64,000 bases of DNA from Asparagopsis taxiformis. Lineage: Eukaryota; Rhodophyta; Florideophyceae; Bonnemaisoniales; Bonnemaisoniaceae. The position numbers and the translations under genes are program-made. Position 1 is the stretch's first letter. Each line of letters opens with the position of its first letter. The notes beneath the pieces were generated by a model, which worked only from the letters and a program-made list of their open reading frames with translations, made no database searches and was not told the origin of the DNA. Shown here piece after piece: positions 38,728 to 49,500 of this stretch. The stretch covers positions 1-64,000 of the forward strand of contig JALQPE010000723.1 in NCBI GenBank assembly GCA_030407315.1. The letters are read 5' to 3'.

Positions 38728-40572
38728 ATGCCTCAACCCTCCTTCATCTTTTCCCCATCGGCGCCTCTTCTCACCCGACGACGCCATCTCTCCAATTCCC
38801 ATCCGCGTCGTCCACCCACTCTATCTGCAGCCAACAAGCCACCCACGCCACCCGACGCTGCAAACCTCCCTGTGCGACGCGCCGAGCGCTCCATCGTGCC
38901 TGGTCGCGAAAATATTCCAACACTATTCAACGGACCCGAAGCTGTGCTGGGCATCGTCATAGCCGCCGCCGCACTTTTAGCAGATTTTGCCAAAAATCTC
39001 ACCCGTCTCGCAACCTCCTCTCTCCCGCCCGCGACCGCCTCCCACAGGGATCTCTTCGATGTGGACAGGTCCATCTCCGCGCTACAGACTAGTCTCGACC
39101 TCAATCAAGCCACAATCGCAGACACTGAACGCCTCCTCGATGAGTATCTCAACCGCGCCAAAACCGCCGAACAGGCGTTGGCCGGTATCGGAACCACGCG
39201 TGATTCCATCCAAATCGCCCTCGACCAAGCTGTCGCCGCAGACTCTGAACTCTCACGCATACAAAGCTTGCTCGTCGAGGAAAAGGACCGCCGCGTTGCC
39301 AACGCGTTGCAGGCCGACTCCATGTCTCAGACCGAGCAGCAGCTCAACGACGCCATAGCCGCCCGCCAGAACGATGTGAAAAATCTCAGAAGACTCGTGG
39401 ATTCCGTTCGGGCAAAGGCTAACACTGCGCTGGAAGCACAGAAATTGAAGGAGGAGGAGCTTAATGGCGCCATATCGAGTACAGATGACGAGTTGCAACA
39501 GCTCAGAATTGAGCGTGAAAATCTAATGCAGCAGACCAAGGAAATGGAATTGCGTGCTGCATCCATGTCAGAGCAGGTATCTGCCGCTACACTGGCGCTA
39601 GATGAGACCCGATCAGCTCTGCAAGCCGCCGAGGCAGACCTGGATGAAAAGCGCGCCGCAAACGCAGCGCTGGACGAGCAAAGTGCGGCTGTTGTGCAGC
39701 GCAGTATGGAAGCGGACGGGCTGCGTGTAAAGATGCAGCAGATGGAACGCGAACTAGGCGAACTACAGGCTGAGCTTCACGCGCGAGATGCTGTTGTGAA
39801 TCAAGTGGCGCGTGAGTCGGATCATTTACGCTCTTTACTTGCTGCGCGTGACGCGGAGCTTGGGGAAGTTATGGGTCGACTAGAGTCTGCTATTATGGCG
39901 GAGGAAAGCAGTGGCGGCGATCCGCGGAAATCAGAAGCATCGCTGGAGGAGATTAAATCGAATTTGGACGCGGAACAAATGGCACTGATGGCGGAGATTT
40001 CAAAGGCGGAGTTGGCAAGCTTTGATATCAGTGAAGAGGACCTGGATCCGCTGGATAGACTTGAGAAGGAGATGGGTGCTGAAGAAAAATTGCTCGAGGC
40101 CAACTTGAGGAAGGCGGAGAGCACGGTGAGAGTTCAACAAAAGTCTTTGCAGCGTAGGATCGATGCGATTGAAGATGTTATGAAGGATGCGGGTATTGAT
40201 GACAATACAATGGCGTTTCAGGAAGCTATTCAGGTAGGTGAGAATGATGCCGGTGTTGATCGAGTTTTAGAAAGTGAGGTGGACGAGTTTGCTAACAATG
40301 ATGGATTGGAAAATGATGCAGTTGAAGTTTCCGTAGTTACAGATGAGGAGGAGAGAATTGACGGAAACATTGGGAGTGGTTCTGAAAGCGGAGACGTCGA
40401 GGTAGGAGTGGTAGACAAAGCTGAGGAGGGAGAAGGTATGGAATTGAAACAATCTCTTGGAGAGAAAGCGAAACGACGAGGGCGGCCGCCAAAGAAAAGG
40501 AGTGATGGTGACAGTGGTTCGACAACGCCGAAGCGGAAACGCGGACGACCAAGGAAGAAGCCCGAAGCTTGA
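38728..40572 (+). CDS. Probable plastid, membrane-anchored coiled-coil protein with two AT-hooks
   Basis: An unrecognised 614-residue protein with a clear layout. Residues 1-50 are rich in Ser, Pro and Arg with few acids, like a plastid transit peptide. Residues 71-87 form one membrane segment (EAVLGIVIAAAALLADF). Residues 105-410 and 440-490 are long coiled coil. Residues 490-570 are very acidic. The C terminus has two AT-hook motifs, RRGRPPKKR (GRP at 585-587) and KRGRPRKKP (606-608), which bind the minor groove of AT-rich DNA. In function-by-layout it resembles MFP1 and PEND, plant proteins that tie plastid nucleoids to membranes, though no sequence kinship is claimed. The ATG at 38728 is the first one and the frame is intact. 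Confidence 0.75.
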   Translation: MPQPSFIFSPSAPLLTRRRHLSNSHPRRPPTLSAANKPPTPPDAANLPVRRAERSIVPGRENIPTLFNGPEAVLGIVIAAAALLADFAKNLTRLATSSLPPATASHRDLFDVDRSISALQTSLDLNQATIADTERLLDEYLNRAKTAEQALAGIGTTRDSIQIALDQAVAADSELSRIQSLLVEEKDRRVANALQADSMSQTEQQLNDAIAARQNDVKNLRRLVDSVRAKANTALEAQKLKEEELNGAISSTDDELQQLRIERENLMQQTKEMELRAASMSEQVSAATLALDETRSALQAAEADLDEKRAANAALDEQSAAVVQRSMEADGLRVKMQQMERELGELQAELHARDAVVNQVARESDHLRSLLAARDAELGEVMGRLESAIMAEESSGGDPRKSEASLEEIKSNLDAEQMALMAEISKAELASFDISEEDLDPLDRLEKEMGAEEKLLEANLRKAESTVRVQQKSLQRRIDAIEDVMKDAGIDDNTMAFQEAIQVGENDAGVDRVLESEVDEFANNDGLENDAVEVSVVTDEEERIDGNIGSGSESGDVEVGVVDKAEEGEGMELKQSLGEKAKRRGRPPKKRSDGDSGSTTPKRKRGRPRKKPEA

Positions 40573-40820
40573 GACTGGTTGGATTGATTCTGTAGATGTA
40601 AACTAGGGATGCGGGACCACTTTCCTGGCGATGTACCATCAATGGAGAAAAGTTTTTAAATAAGCAGAGAAATTGAAAGTCACAAAAATAATAAGAGCTG
40701 GTGTTGACACGAAAGGGTTTAGCTCGATGGATAGTACAGCTGTTGCGACTGACATCCAGTGGAGGACATGCATCCCTGCTCGCACACAGTCTGTGCACGT
40801 CAGCGCAACTCGCAGTTCAA

Positions 40821-41867
40821 ATGGCCAACTATCAAGTAGACGCTGATCAGCTCTATTCTGACAGCGACGAGGATGGGGGCACGCATCTGCCGTCACCAAA
40901 ACGTCCGCGAACAATGGCACGAACGGCGCCATCACTGGGACCGATATCGCTCTCCTCATTCGGACGCGGTCGTGGAAGCAGCCTCGCGCGACCCGGGGGC
41001 GAAACGGCGCCGAGCAGTTTCCCAACCTTGAATGCGAAACCGCTCGCACGACGCGAGCCAGCGGCGCGTGCGTCGCATGCAGCGACGCGTCCGCGCGCAC
41101 CAAGCATGGGCGGCAGTTCGCTGGGACCGATGGGACGCGGACGTTCCATGACGCTACCGGCGCATATGACGCGTGAACGGGCGGTATCGCACGCGGCGAC
41201 CGACAACGCGCTGTCGGGCGCAGCGTCCATTCTGCCGGAGCATCAGCGCGAGCGCTTTCTGCAGGAGCAGATGAAGAAGCGCGCGGCGGGCGTGCCGGAG
41301 CGCAAGCGACCTGGCGTGCGTCGACGGCGCGAAAGCTCGCCGTCGAAGCGCGCGCAGGTTTTGCAAAACGTCGCGAGCGCGCGGGGCAACGGCGCGGCCA
41401 TGGGCGGATTGGCGTCGCTCATGAAGGTCGCAGGGTCGGGTAGTCTGATCCGGCTGGACCCGGAGCGTAGTCGCACGCACAAGGTGAGTCGGCGATCGAC
41501 GGTCGGTAATGTGTATGCGTCGATTTCAGTGACTAAGGAGAGTCGGGAGAGAGAGGAGAGGGAGAGGAAGGAGGAGGCGCTGCGCAAGGAGGAGGAGAGA
41601 AGGAGGCTGGAGGAAGAGTATGGGTTGTTGAGACAGAAGGAACGCATGGAGAGGATGCGGTTGAGCGAGAAAATGAAAGCGGAACGCACAGTGGCGGCGG
41701 GCATGAGGGACGCGTATACGATGGCTCGGGTAGAAAAACATTTGTATGGTTCGGCGGAGGATAAGGAGAAAGTGGATACATTGATGTTTGTAGGTCTGCA
41801 GTTGGTGCCGTTTGAATTGGATGACGCGAGTCGGCGTTTGATGACGGTCGAAGTGATTCAGATTTAG
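40821..41867 (+). CDS. Basic, Arg-rich protein with central coiled coil, unrecognised
   Basis: A 348-residue protein from the ATG at 40821; upstream the frame is open but has no ATG. The first 25 residues contain DQLYSDSDED, a likely phosphorylation block. The next 150 are basic with Gly/Arg/Ser (SFGRGRGSS, MGRGRS). Residues 225-310 are a strongly charged helix (KESREREERERKEEALRKEE). The C terminus ends in a compact hydrophobic segment (DTLMFVGLQLVPFELDD). Composition suggests a nuclear RNA- or chromatin-associated protein, but no family is recognised. Confidence 0.6.
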   Translation: MANYQVDADQLYSDSDEDGGTHLPSPKRPRTMARTAPSLGPISLSSFGRGRGSSLARPGGETAPSSFPTLNAKPLARREPAARASHAATRPRAPSMGGSSLGPMGRGRSMTLPAHMTRERAVSHAATDNALSGAASILPEHQRERFLQEQMKKRAAGVPERKRPGVRRRRESSPSKRAQVLQNVASARGNGAAMGGLASLMKVAGSGSLIRLDPERSRTHKVSRRSTVGNVYASISVTKESREREERERKEEALRKEEERRRLEEEYGLLRQKERMERMRLSEKMKAERTVAAGMRDAYTMARVEKHLYGSAEDKEKVDTLMFVGLQLVPFELDDASRRLMTVEVIQI

Positions 41868-41887
41868 ATTAAACGGTGAGGCAAAAT

Positions 41888-41894
41888 TATAAAT
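41888..41894 (+). promoter_or_regulatory. TATA box of the GH47 gene
   Basis: TATAAAT, 136 bp before the start codon at 42024 and only 21 bp after the previous stop codon. Confidence 0.4.
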
Positions 41895-42023
41895 CAAACT
41901 GCAGCCTGCGCACTGCTAACTTACTCGCTTTTCCTGGTTGTTTCTCTCACCCGCACCATCATCACCGTAAAATCCTTCGGCCTGCCGCAGAACATGTGAT
42001 CCATCGCATCGGGAAGCATCATC

Positions 42024-43628
42024 ATGTCGCGTCGCGCCCTGCTCCATCGCTTTCGTAAAACTCTCCCCCTTCGTTCACGCTTTACAACCTGGACGTTCCT
42101 TGTCAATTTCTTTCTCTTCTCACTGCTCCTTCTGACTCTGTTCAGCACACTATACTCCCCTTCAATACAGCTGGTCCCGCCCGTCCCGCCGAGCAACCGC
42201 ACCATTGTCGACAGCACTGTCGACTACCAATTCTCGCCGCTGCAGAACGATGTGCGAAAACTCACCAAAACTCTTTTCAGAGCCTACATGCACGACTGCC
42301 CCGGCCGCGACGAGTACATCCCCGCCTCCCGCGCATGCTCCGACTGGTTTGACGTAGGACTTACCATGCTCGACAGCATTGACACCCTGCTGCTCATGGA
42401 CCTGCAGGAAGAGTACGAGGCGGTGCGCGACTGGGCTGCCAATTTTCTCCGTTTCGAGAACACAGAAGAGTCAGTTTCGTTGTTTGAAATCGTAATTCGC
42501 GTTGTCGGTGGCCTCAATTCAGCCTATTTCATCACCGGCGACCGATTGTGGCTCGACAAGAACATTGAGCTCGCCGATTTGGTGTTGCCGACGTTTAAAC
42601 TGAGTAAATCAGGTTGTCCGCCGAAAGCAGTGTTCATTGGTCCAGATACATGGATGTTGAATAAGGACAACTATTCACCGTTTTCCAATCCAGCAGAGGC
42701 GGGCACCTTGCAGCTCGAATTTCGTACGCTGTCCGCACTGACCGGCAATTCCAAATACGCAAAGGCGGTGGATGCGTGCATGCGTTCCATGTTGACCAAC
42801 ATTCCAAAGGAGCATCTCGTCAGTGTCACATTCGATTTGGACACGAAAGAGTTTCCGCTGTCCAGACTTGGCATCGGCGGCGCCATAGATTCGTTCTACG
42901 AAATGATGGTGAAAACATGGATAGCGTTTGGTAAGCGTGAAAAGAATTTGATCAACCCGTACTTGCGCAGCGTGGAGGCGATTTTTGAGACGCTGGAAAC
43001 GGTGCAGAACGGCTATCACATCATCACCGAATGCGCACATGACGGCAGTAAATGCCGAACGACCATGGACCATCTGTCGTGTTTCTTCCCGGGGACGCTG
43101 GCCATTGCGGCGCAACACGGGCTCGGCGGCGGGTTGTTCGGAAAGAATAGCAGCGATTATATGCCGCGCGCGAGAAGACTGGCGCGCTCGTGCTATGCAA
43201 TGACGCTGGGGCCGTTTGGGTTGGCGCCGGAAATCACTGATTTCAGTAAGAGTCCACCGCAATTTGCCACCGGCGCATCCAAGTCGCTACTGCGACCGGA
43301 GGTGGTGGAAGCGCTTTTCTACATGGACAAGCTGGACCCCGAGGCAGGACGGGTGTACAAGCAATGGGGCGAGAGCATGTGGCATAGTATCAAGGAATAT
43401 GCACAGTTACCTGGACGTGAAGAGGGCATTATAGGCTCGTCTTATCCGTTGTATGCAGAGTCGAGGAACAAGTTGAAGCATGCGGAAAAGTTGCATTCGT
43501 TTGTTCTAGCAGAAACTGTCAAGTATTTCTTTCTTTTATTCGATGAGCGACCGGTTGCTGATGGACCGTTTCCGTTGGACAAGTGGGTGTATAACACCGA
43601 GGCGCATCCGGTTCGTATTGTCGCTTGA
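42024..43628 (+). CDS. GH47 mannosyl-oligosaccharide alpha-1,2-mannosidase
   Basis: A 534-residue type II membrane enzyme that trims alpha-1,2-linked mannose from N-glycans in the ER or Golgi. A short basic cytosolic tail is followed by a membrane anchor (residues 24-44, FLVNFFLFSLLLLTLFS). The catalytic barrel has the family landmarks LTMLDSIDTLLLM, VSLFEIVIRVVGGLNSAYF, GIGGAIDSFYEMMVK, MDHLSCFFPGTLAIAA, LRPEVVEALFY and the calcium-binding end NTEAHP. All known catalytic acids appear kept. Length equals class I mannosidases of the MNS1/MNS3 type. It shows that the organism has conventional N-glycan processing. The frame is intact. Confidence 0.95.
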   Translation: MSRRALLHRFRKTLPLRSRFTTWTFLVNFFLFSLLLLTLFSTLYSPSIQLVPPVPPSNRTIVDSTVDYQFSPLQNDVRKLTKTLFRAYMHDCPGRDEYIPASRACSDWFDVGLTMLDSIDTLLLMDLQEEYEAVRDWAANFLRFENTEESVSLFEIVIRVVGGLNSAYFITGDRLWLDKNIELADLVLPTFKLSKSGCPPKAVFIGPDTWMLNKDNYSPFSNPAEAGTLQLEFRTLSALTGNSKYAKAVDACMRSMLTNIPKEHLVSVTFDLDTKEFPLSRLGIGGAIDSFYEMMVKTWIAFGKREKNLINPYLRSVEAIFETLETVQNGYHIITECAHDGSKCRTTMDHLSCFFPGTLAIAAQHGLGGGLFGKNSSDYMPRARRLARSCYAMTLGPFGLAPEITDFSKSPPQFATGASKSLLRPEVVEALFYMDKLDPEAGRVYKQWGESMWHSIKEYAQLPGREEGIIGSSYPLYAESRNKLKHAEKLHSFVLAETVKYFFLLFDERPVADGPFPLDKWVYNTEAHPVRIVA

Positions 43629-43790
43629 TGACAAAGATTTTAGCAAGCGGTGCTTGTGTGTGGATATTGAAAGCAATTAAAGCTATTTTGCAGTATATTC
43701 CCCATCACAAATTTCTCAATACACGGTCAACACCCAACTATAAGCAATGACCTTTCCACCCCAACCGTCTCGCCACCCGCCATCTTCAAC

Positions 43791-44804
43791 ATGGCGCCGA
43801 CCTTTCGGGCAAAGATACAGACTTATCGAGATGCAGCCGCCTCCAAATTCCAAGCCTCCAAACACGCCCCGCCCCTGCCCAACCGACCGACGATTGTCCC
43901 CTATCATCGCACACTAACACCAGCTCTCAAAGCCTACCTCACAACCGCCGCAGCACGCCACAAATCATTTAAACAACGCGTCCAAACCCCAGCGTCGACA
44001 CCACGTCCACCGAAGCGCGCCAGCCCGCTCGGCCGCGGACCGATAGTCTCTGCGCTATTCGCACACGTCCGAAAAGCACGATGCGAGCAACAAGTCGCGA
44101 AACAGTCCCATTTGCGTCGCGCACAGTTACTTCAAGCCACAGCCTTTGTGGATGTCGTGCATCCCTGCGCCATACCGGCGGATATTCGTTCACGCGCCGC
44201 AAACAGCTTTTACGAAGCGCGTAGACGGGGTCCCGCGGCGAAACTCACGCCGGTTGGTCGCCGATTGGGCGCCGATTGCTCGCCACGGCAGCTACCGTGC
44301 GGGTGGCGCCTCCACGTCTCCCGGTGCAAATCGTCGTTGCAAACAGGCGACGTGGCGCTGCAACGCGCGCAGCGTGTGCACAAGTGCGACACGTTTGCGG
44401 ATGTGCGCGCGCGATATGCCGGCAAACCAGATGAGATTTATCGGCGCAAGACTGCGCGACGCTACGCAACGTGGAGGAGGAAATGTCGTGAGGAGAAGGA
44501 GCGGGTGGTGAAAATTACTGCAAATGCTGAGCTGGAGATGAAGAGACGCAGGGGTCATGATCGCTTATTGACGGATCGTGTTGCAGATGATGCGTCGTTT
44601 GCACCGTTTTTGTATGAATTGAATAGTAATGCGTTTGCATTCTCTTCCAAGATTTCACAGGCGCCCAAGCTGCGCACCGCGATGATGAACAAGTACTCGG
44701 TGCAAGCTGGGCCGTCGGAAGAGCCCGATGCGCTTGAGAAAGCCCGATTGGCTGCGGAGAATAATCCTTTGTTCCATACCAGGGTTATGAATCGTTTCAC
44801 ATAG
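43791..44804 (+). CDS. Basic protein of unknown function
   Basis: A 337-residue, very basic protein from the ATG at 43791. The N-terminal 80 residues are Ala/Arg/Thr/Pro-rich without acids and could serve as an organelle presequence. The middle has several Cys (VVHPCAIP, CGWRLHVSRCK, VHKCDTF). The last third is helical and better ordered, with FAPFLYELNSNAFAFSSKIS and a terminal ENNPLFHTRVMNRF. No family is recognised. Codon content is G+C-rich in the middle and more even at the end. The frame is intact and the size suits a real gene. Confidence 0.55.
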   Translation: MAPTFRAKIQTYRDAAASKFQASKHAPPLPNRPTIVPYHRTLTPALKAYLTTAAARHKSFKQRVQTPASTPRPPKRASPLGRGPIVSALFAHVRKARCEQQVAKQSHLRRAQLLQATAFVDVVHPCAIPADIRSRAANSFYEARRRGPAAKLTPVGRRLGADCSPRQLPCGWRLHVSRCKSSLQTGDVALQRAQRVHKCDTFADVRARYAGKPDEIYRRKTARRYATWRRKCREEKERVVKITANAELEMKRRRGHDRLLTDRVADDASFAPFLYELNSNAFAFSSKISQAPKLRTAMMNKYSVQAGPSEEPDALEKARLAAENNPLFHTRVMNRFT

Positions 44805-45077
44805 TTTGCGATCACGTGCGATGCGGCGACGAGACTAGAATAGTATAAAGTTTTGACAACTCTATAATATAAAACTGGCAACTTGTTTCAACAAGCGGTT
44901 TCTCAACGACACTTTAATCAAAACACCTGTGAAAGCTATTCTCGCTTTGCCTTTCCGATCCAAAATCGACCTCTTCGCCGTATCGTGAACACCGCCATGT
45001 CGCACCCAACAGTCTGCCGCACTACGAAAACAATAGCATCTTCACCAACAGCAGCGTACTATCCAGCCTACGGCACT
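44805..45077. other. Short convergent intergenic region
   Basis: 3' regions of the unknown basic protein gene and malate dehydrogenase. Nothing else seen. Confidence 0.4.
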
Positions 45078-46184
45078 CTACGCACTTGCCTTCTTCGCCC
45101 TCTTCTTTCGAACTGTCTTCGCCGGAGTCTTCACATCAGGGGCCGCAGGCAACAAATGCTTGACAGCGTCGCGTTCCTCCAACAATTCCTTCCTGGTCGC
45201 ATCCATCATAGCAGCTGAAAACTCGTCCGGAGACGGGATATCCAACACACGCTCATAAACGCCACCGCCCGGACAATAGCACGGCACCGAATAAAAGATA
45301 TCCTTATCCATTCCGTACGATCCGTCCGACGGAACACCAAGACTCTGCCATGCACTGCCCGAGCCTACAAACAGGTCATGCATATGATCAATTGCGGCCG
45401 ACGCTGCCGAAGTGGCCGAACTTGCGCCCCGAGCGTCGATAATCTCCGCACCACGCTTCTGCACGCGTGGAATAAACTCATTTTGCACCCAGGAAGCGTC
45501 GTTAATGACCGGCAATGCGGGCTTTCCATCCACGAGCGCATTGGAAAGATCGGGATACTGCGTGCTGGAATGGTTACCCCAGATGACGACACGCTGCACA
45601 TCCATGACCGGTGTGGACATCTTGATGGCGACCTGCGCCATGGCGCGGTTCTGGTCAAGTCGTGTCATCGCCATAAACTGGGACGGATCAATATCCGGCG
45701 CATTTGCTGCAGCAACGAGCGCATTTGTATTTGCAGGATTTCCAACAACGAGAACGCGAACGTCCTTACTGGCGTTGTCATTAATGGCCTTGCCCTGCTC
45801 TGCGAAAATTGCGGCATTGGCATTCATGAGGTCCGAACGTTCCATGCCGGGGCCTCTCGGTCTGGCGCCCACAAGGATGGCGGCATCGACATCGCCGAAT
45901 CCAACGTTGGAGTCGGATGTCTGCGAAATGGCACGGACGAGCGGAAATGCGCCGTCCATAATTTCCATTACGACGCCCTGCAACGGCTTCATTCCTTGCT
46001 CCGTCTCGATGAGTTGTAGTTCAACAGGTACGCTCTCGCCGAACATCTGGCCGGATGCAATGCGCATCAATAGCGCATAGCCGATCGCTCCGGCTGCGCC
46101 GGTCACAGCAACTTTTTTCACAGGCTGTTCTGTCGCCGCCACTGAGAGCCCTCTTCGGGCTACGCCGATTGCAGATCGAAGCAT
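45078..46184 (-). CDS. MDH: Malate dehydrogenase, cytosolic-type fold with N-terminal extension
   Basis: Interconverts malate and oxaloacetate. The body belongs to the cytosolic MDH / plastid NADP-MDH branch: [20 protein letters not shown] (nucleotide site), [43 protein letters not shown] (catalytic Asp-Arg region), [11 protein letters not shown] (catalytic His) and [16 protein letters not shown]. The ATG at 46184 gives a presequence of about 23 residues ([18 protein letters not shown]) like a mitochondrial one. This is unusual for this branch. The regulatory Cys-bearing extensions of NADP-MDH are not evident. A 20-residue Lys/Arg-rich tail ([13 protein letters not shown]) follows the normal family end. 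The frame is intact. Confidence 0.92.
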   Translation of the reverse strand: MLRSAIGVARRGLSVAATEQPVKKVAVTGAAGAIGYALLMRIASGQMFGESVPVELQLIETEQGMKPLQGVVMEIMDGAFPLVRAISQTSDSNVGFGDVDAAILVGARPRGPGMERSDLMNANAAIFAEQGKAINDNASKDVRVLVVGNPANTNALVAAANAPDIDPSQFMAMTRLDQNRAMAQVAIKMSTPVMDVQRVVIWGNHSSTQYPDLSNALVDGKPALPVINDASWVQNEFIPRVQKRGAEIIDARGASSATSAASAAIDHMHDLFVGSGSAWQSLGVPSDGSYGMDKDIFYSVPCYCPGGGVYERVLDIPSPDEFSAAMMDATRKELLEERDAVKHLLPAAPDVKTPAKTVRKKRAKKASA

Positions 46185-46519
46185 TTTGGTAGGATCGGTC
46201 TGGGTGGAGCAAAGTGGTTGCGAAAGATGGATCGATGACGGCGTCAGCGCTATCGATGATGATGATGCGGTCGATTGGTCGAGTGCAGTAGTTGGGATCC
46301 TCACAATCTTACAGCGAGGATTATCGGATTTTCAATTCATTTCCACACAATCGCAATTTCTGACCAAATACAGCAATGCGCATCGGCCCGTGCCTTATCT
46401 ACAGTTAAATAACAAGCTCAAGATAAGATAGTGGTTAAGTTGCTTTTAGTCAGTCGAAGCCTTACTATAGACGGGTATTGCAGACGTAAAATATACAGCG
46501 CTGACGAGACACCTCGATA
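46185..46519. other. Intergenic, no gene seen
   Basis: Upstream of malate dehydrogenase and downstream of the HOOK-domain gene, both minus. Contains no ORF of note. Confidence 0.4.
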
Positions 46520-49500
46520 CTATGAAGCCGAAACCGGCATTGAACACTCCCCATTCATTCTCTCACGATGCAGAAGCTTTCGCCAAAACTCGGCAAATCG
46601 CGTACCCTTCTTCACCATACCCCGTTCATCCATCGCCGCCGGTCGCGATAGGGCAGCAGCAGCAGCCGTAGCCCTCACGTCATTCAACACACTCGCGTGT
46701 GACTCGGCGACCCGTCGCGCTTCATCACGAGCCTCCTCTGCCAATTGCTTCTCTCTCCTAGCTGCCGCTGCGATATCGTTCAGATGAACTTCACGCTGCT
46801 TGCTAATCTGCGAATTCAGAATCTCCGTTCTACTCACTGCCGCATTTAGCTTGGCTGCTAATAGTTCACTCGCTTCCAGACGTGTTGTCAAGCGTGCAAC
46901 CTCAACATCTTGCGCACGCGCAACTACTTCTGCTTCGCGTAGCTTACTCCTGTGCGCCGCTTCGGATTCGTGCAAGACTTCCAATTGCTTCTGCGCTTTA
47001 GAAAGTTCGCCACGCGCCACCCGTAACTCTTCATCCTTCTCTTCCAATGATTCCTTCAAATGTACAACGAGACGCTCCTTCTCTTCCAGCAGACCCGTCT
47101 CTTGTGTTTGCATAGCGTCCTTCTGCGACGCCACCGCGTCGTATTCCTTGATCAAAACGTTCAGCTCCCGGCGAAGGTCACTGCTCTCCTCTTCCTTTTG
47201 CGTGATAGCCTGTTGAGCGGCTCTCAACTCATCTCGTGCGTCGTTCAGCTGCTGCACGAGCACCTTGATTGACGTGGACGATTCACGCTCAGCACGCATC
47301 AAATCCATGGCGTTTTGAAGCGCTCCAAGCTCGGACCGAGCTTGTCGGACAAGCGATCGGGTGGTGTCACAATGTGAAGGGCTTCTCGAAAAACTACCGC
47401 GCATGCTGATGGTCAAGCTTGGCGTCACTTTCAGATCCGCCGATAATGAGTGACACGGCGGTGTGCTTCGATCAGTACCGTTGATAGATTCATTTGTATG
47501 TGCATAGCTCTCTGGACCCGGCGAGGTCTGTCGTTCGGATCCTTGAGTGTGGATGAGCGAAGTGTTACGAACTACTCCTTTGGCAACCGAGTCTTCACCC
47601 AGCGATGCCGCAGTGGACGGTTCGATGGTGGCATTGATGGTTTCATCCGCAACTTCATCCGCTTCCTGAGAGCTGCATGTAGTCCCATAACTCGTGCGAC
47701 CAGCACCGCTGACTCTCGCGACAAATCCTTCACGATGTTCTGGCACGGCAGCCAGTCGAGACGAGCCCATTTCGACGAGTTCATCCTCCTCTTCTTCACC
47801 AGCGTCTTCAACAAGCGGTATCTCTTCGACGTTGACGTGGTTTGCGGCAAAGTCAAACTCATCGCCTACACCGCCACTGGCAGCTTCCATCTTCGAATCG
47901 AGTTCGCGGAATGCCGGCAGTATACTCTCTTTGCTTTCAACGTCACTACCCATGACATGCGGTTCAGACGCGGTCTCAAAACTTTCAACTGATTCACGTT
48001 GCCTCTTCACACCTCCACGATGCATGTCACTGCAAGATGACGTTTGGCTTGGGCAATGGAGGCCATCAGCCTCAACTTGCTGATCTCTGTCCATTTCATC
48101 GAGTTCTTCCATGGCGTCCATGACACCGCGAACACAATCGATCACATCTTTCCAGGCCATCTTCACGCCAATCGCCTGGAATATATGTTCAGATGCTACC
48201 TCAGGGTCAAATTGAGGTACGACTTTCTCCTGTGCGGCCTTGCTCTCATCCACAAGGGTTGCATCCGTCTTAGGTGTTGCGCTAGCAGGGTTGGAAGCAA
48301 TTTGTGGTGAAATAAACTCTGGGGATGACGAGGTGCTCGCAGTGCCTATTTGATTGGATGTGTACCCAGACTGAACAAGCATAGAAGCTAGTTGCTTATT
48401 GGCGGTGTCGAGCTTGCCAGTCAGCTCTGCGTTCTCGAGTTCCAAAGCGGCCACCCTTTTCTCCTTGGCTTCGAGATCAGTTGAAAGACTGTCGGACAGG
48501 GTAGCAAGCTGTTGAACTCTTTCATTGCTTCCAGTCAACTGCGATTCCAAGTATTCTGTCTGTTTCCCGATCCTATCTTCATTCTCACGGAACGCAGCAA
48601 CTTGGGCTTCGAGCTCCTTGTTGATACGACGCATGTCAGCGACATCCTCTAATCGCTTACTGACTCTCTTTAAGCTGGCCTCCAGCTGATCTGTTGCTGC
48701 TGCCTTTGCGCGGAGCATGTCAATCTCTTCTGCAGAAACATGTGCATCGCGAAGAGCATTCCTTGCCTCAATGAGTGCATTGGATTTGGAAGCCATCTCA
48801 GCTTCCGTGTTCTTTTCGACAGCTTGCATCTCTCTGATGCGATCACCTGCCTCATCGAGACTACGACGGAGGGAGTCGCACATGTCGCGAGACTTGTTCT
48901 TCTCAAGTTCTGCTGCAGCCAGCTTGCGACGAAGAGTGTCACGCTCGACAGCAAGCGCTTTGTATTCAGCGGGAGGAATACCACGAGGAGCTGCGTGAAT
49001 CGCCGGGGGCGATTCTCTGGTGGAAATAATCGAGCGTGCAGTTTTGTGATTTACGTGATCAGGTGCTGTGTTTTCGTCTTGAACATTTTGATCATTGACA
49101 ACGATTGGAGTAAGGACGTGTTCTTCCTGTTTCTTTGGTTCTTCTCCTGTCGTGCGACGGATAGATTGGGCGAGGGATTCCTGATGTTGCGGTGATAGGG
49201 TGAGAACACTTCTGATGAACATTTCTCGCCGATGGGAGTGTACGGCTGCACAGAGGAGACATTCTGCCAATGCGAGAATGACAGATGGCTGATCGAAATC
49301 GGTCGAGACGCCAGCATCAGTCGCCTCGAGAATGGATTGTTTTGCAGCGGCAGAGAGCTCCACGACTGGCTGCGAACACGGATCAAGCTCAGCGACGCTT
49401 GAGTTTTCATCACTCGACACGGGGGATGGTGGGCGAGAGCGAAGCTGACACCACTCTGCCAATTTACGGGATACGAGACGAGTGTTGTAGCGTAGATGAC

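Noticed and set aside
42675..43262. 195-codon minus-strand ORF
   Set aside because: Entirely antisense to the conserved GH47 mannosidase; a G+C-driven shadow.
45378..46080. Two plus-strand ORFs of over 210 codons
   Set aside because: Antisense to malate dehydrogenase, which is unmistakable on the other strand.
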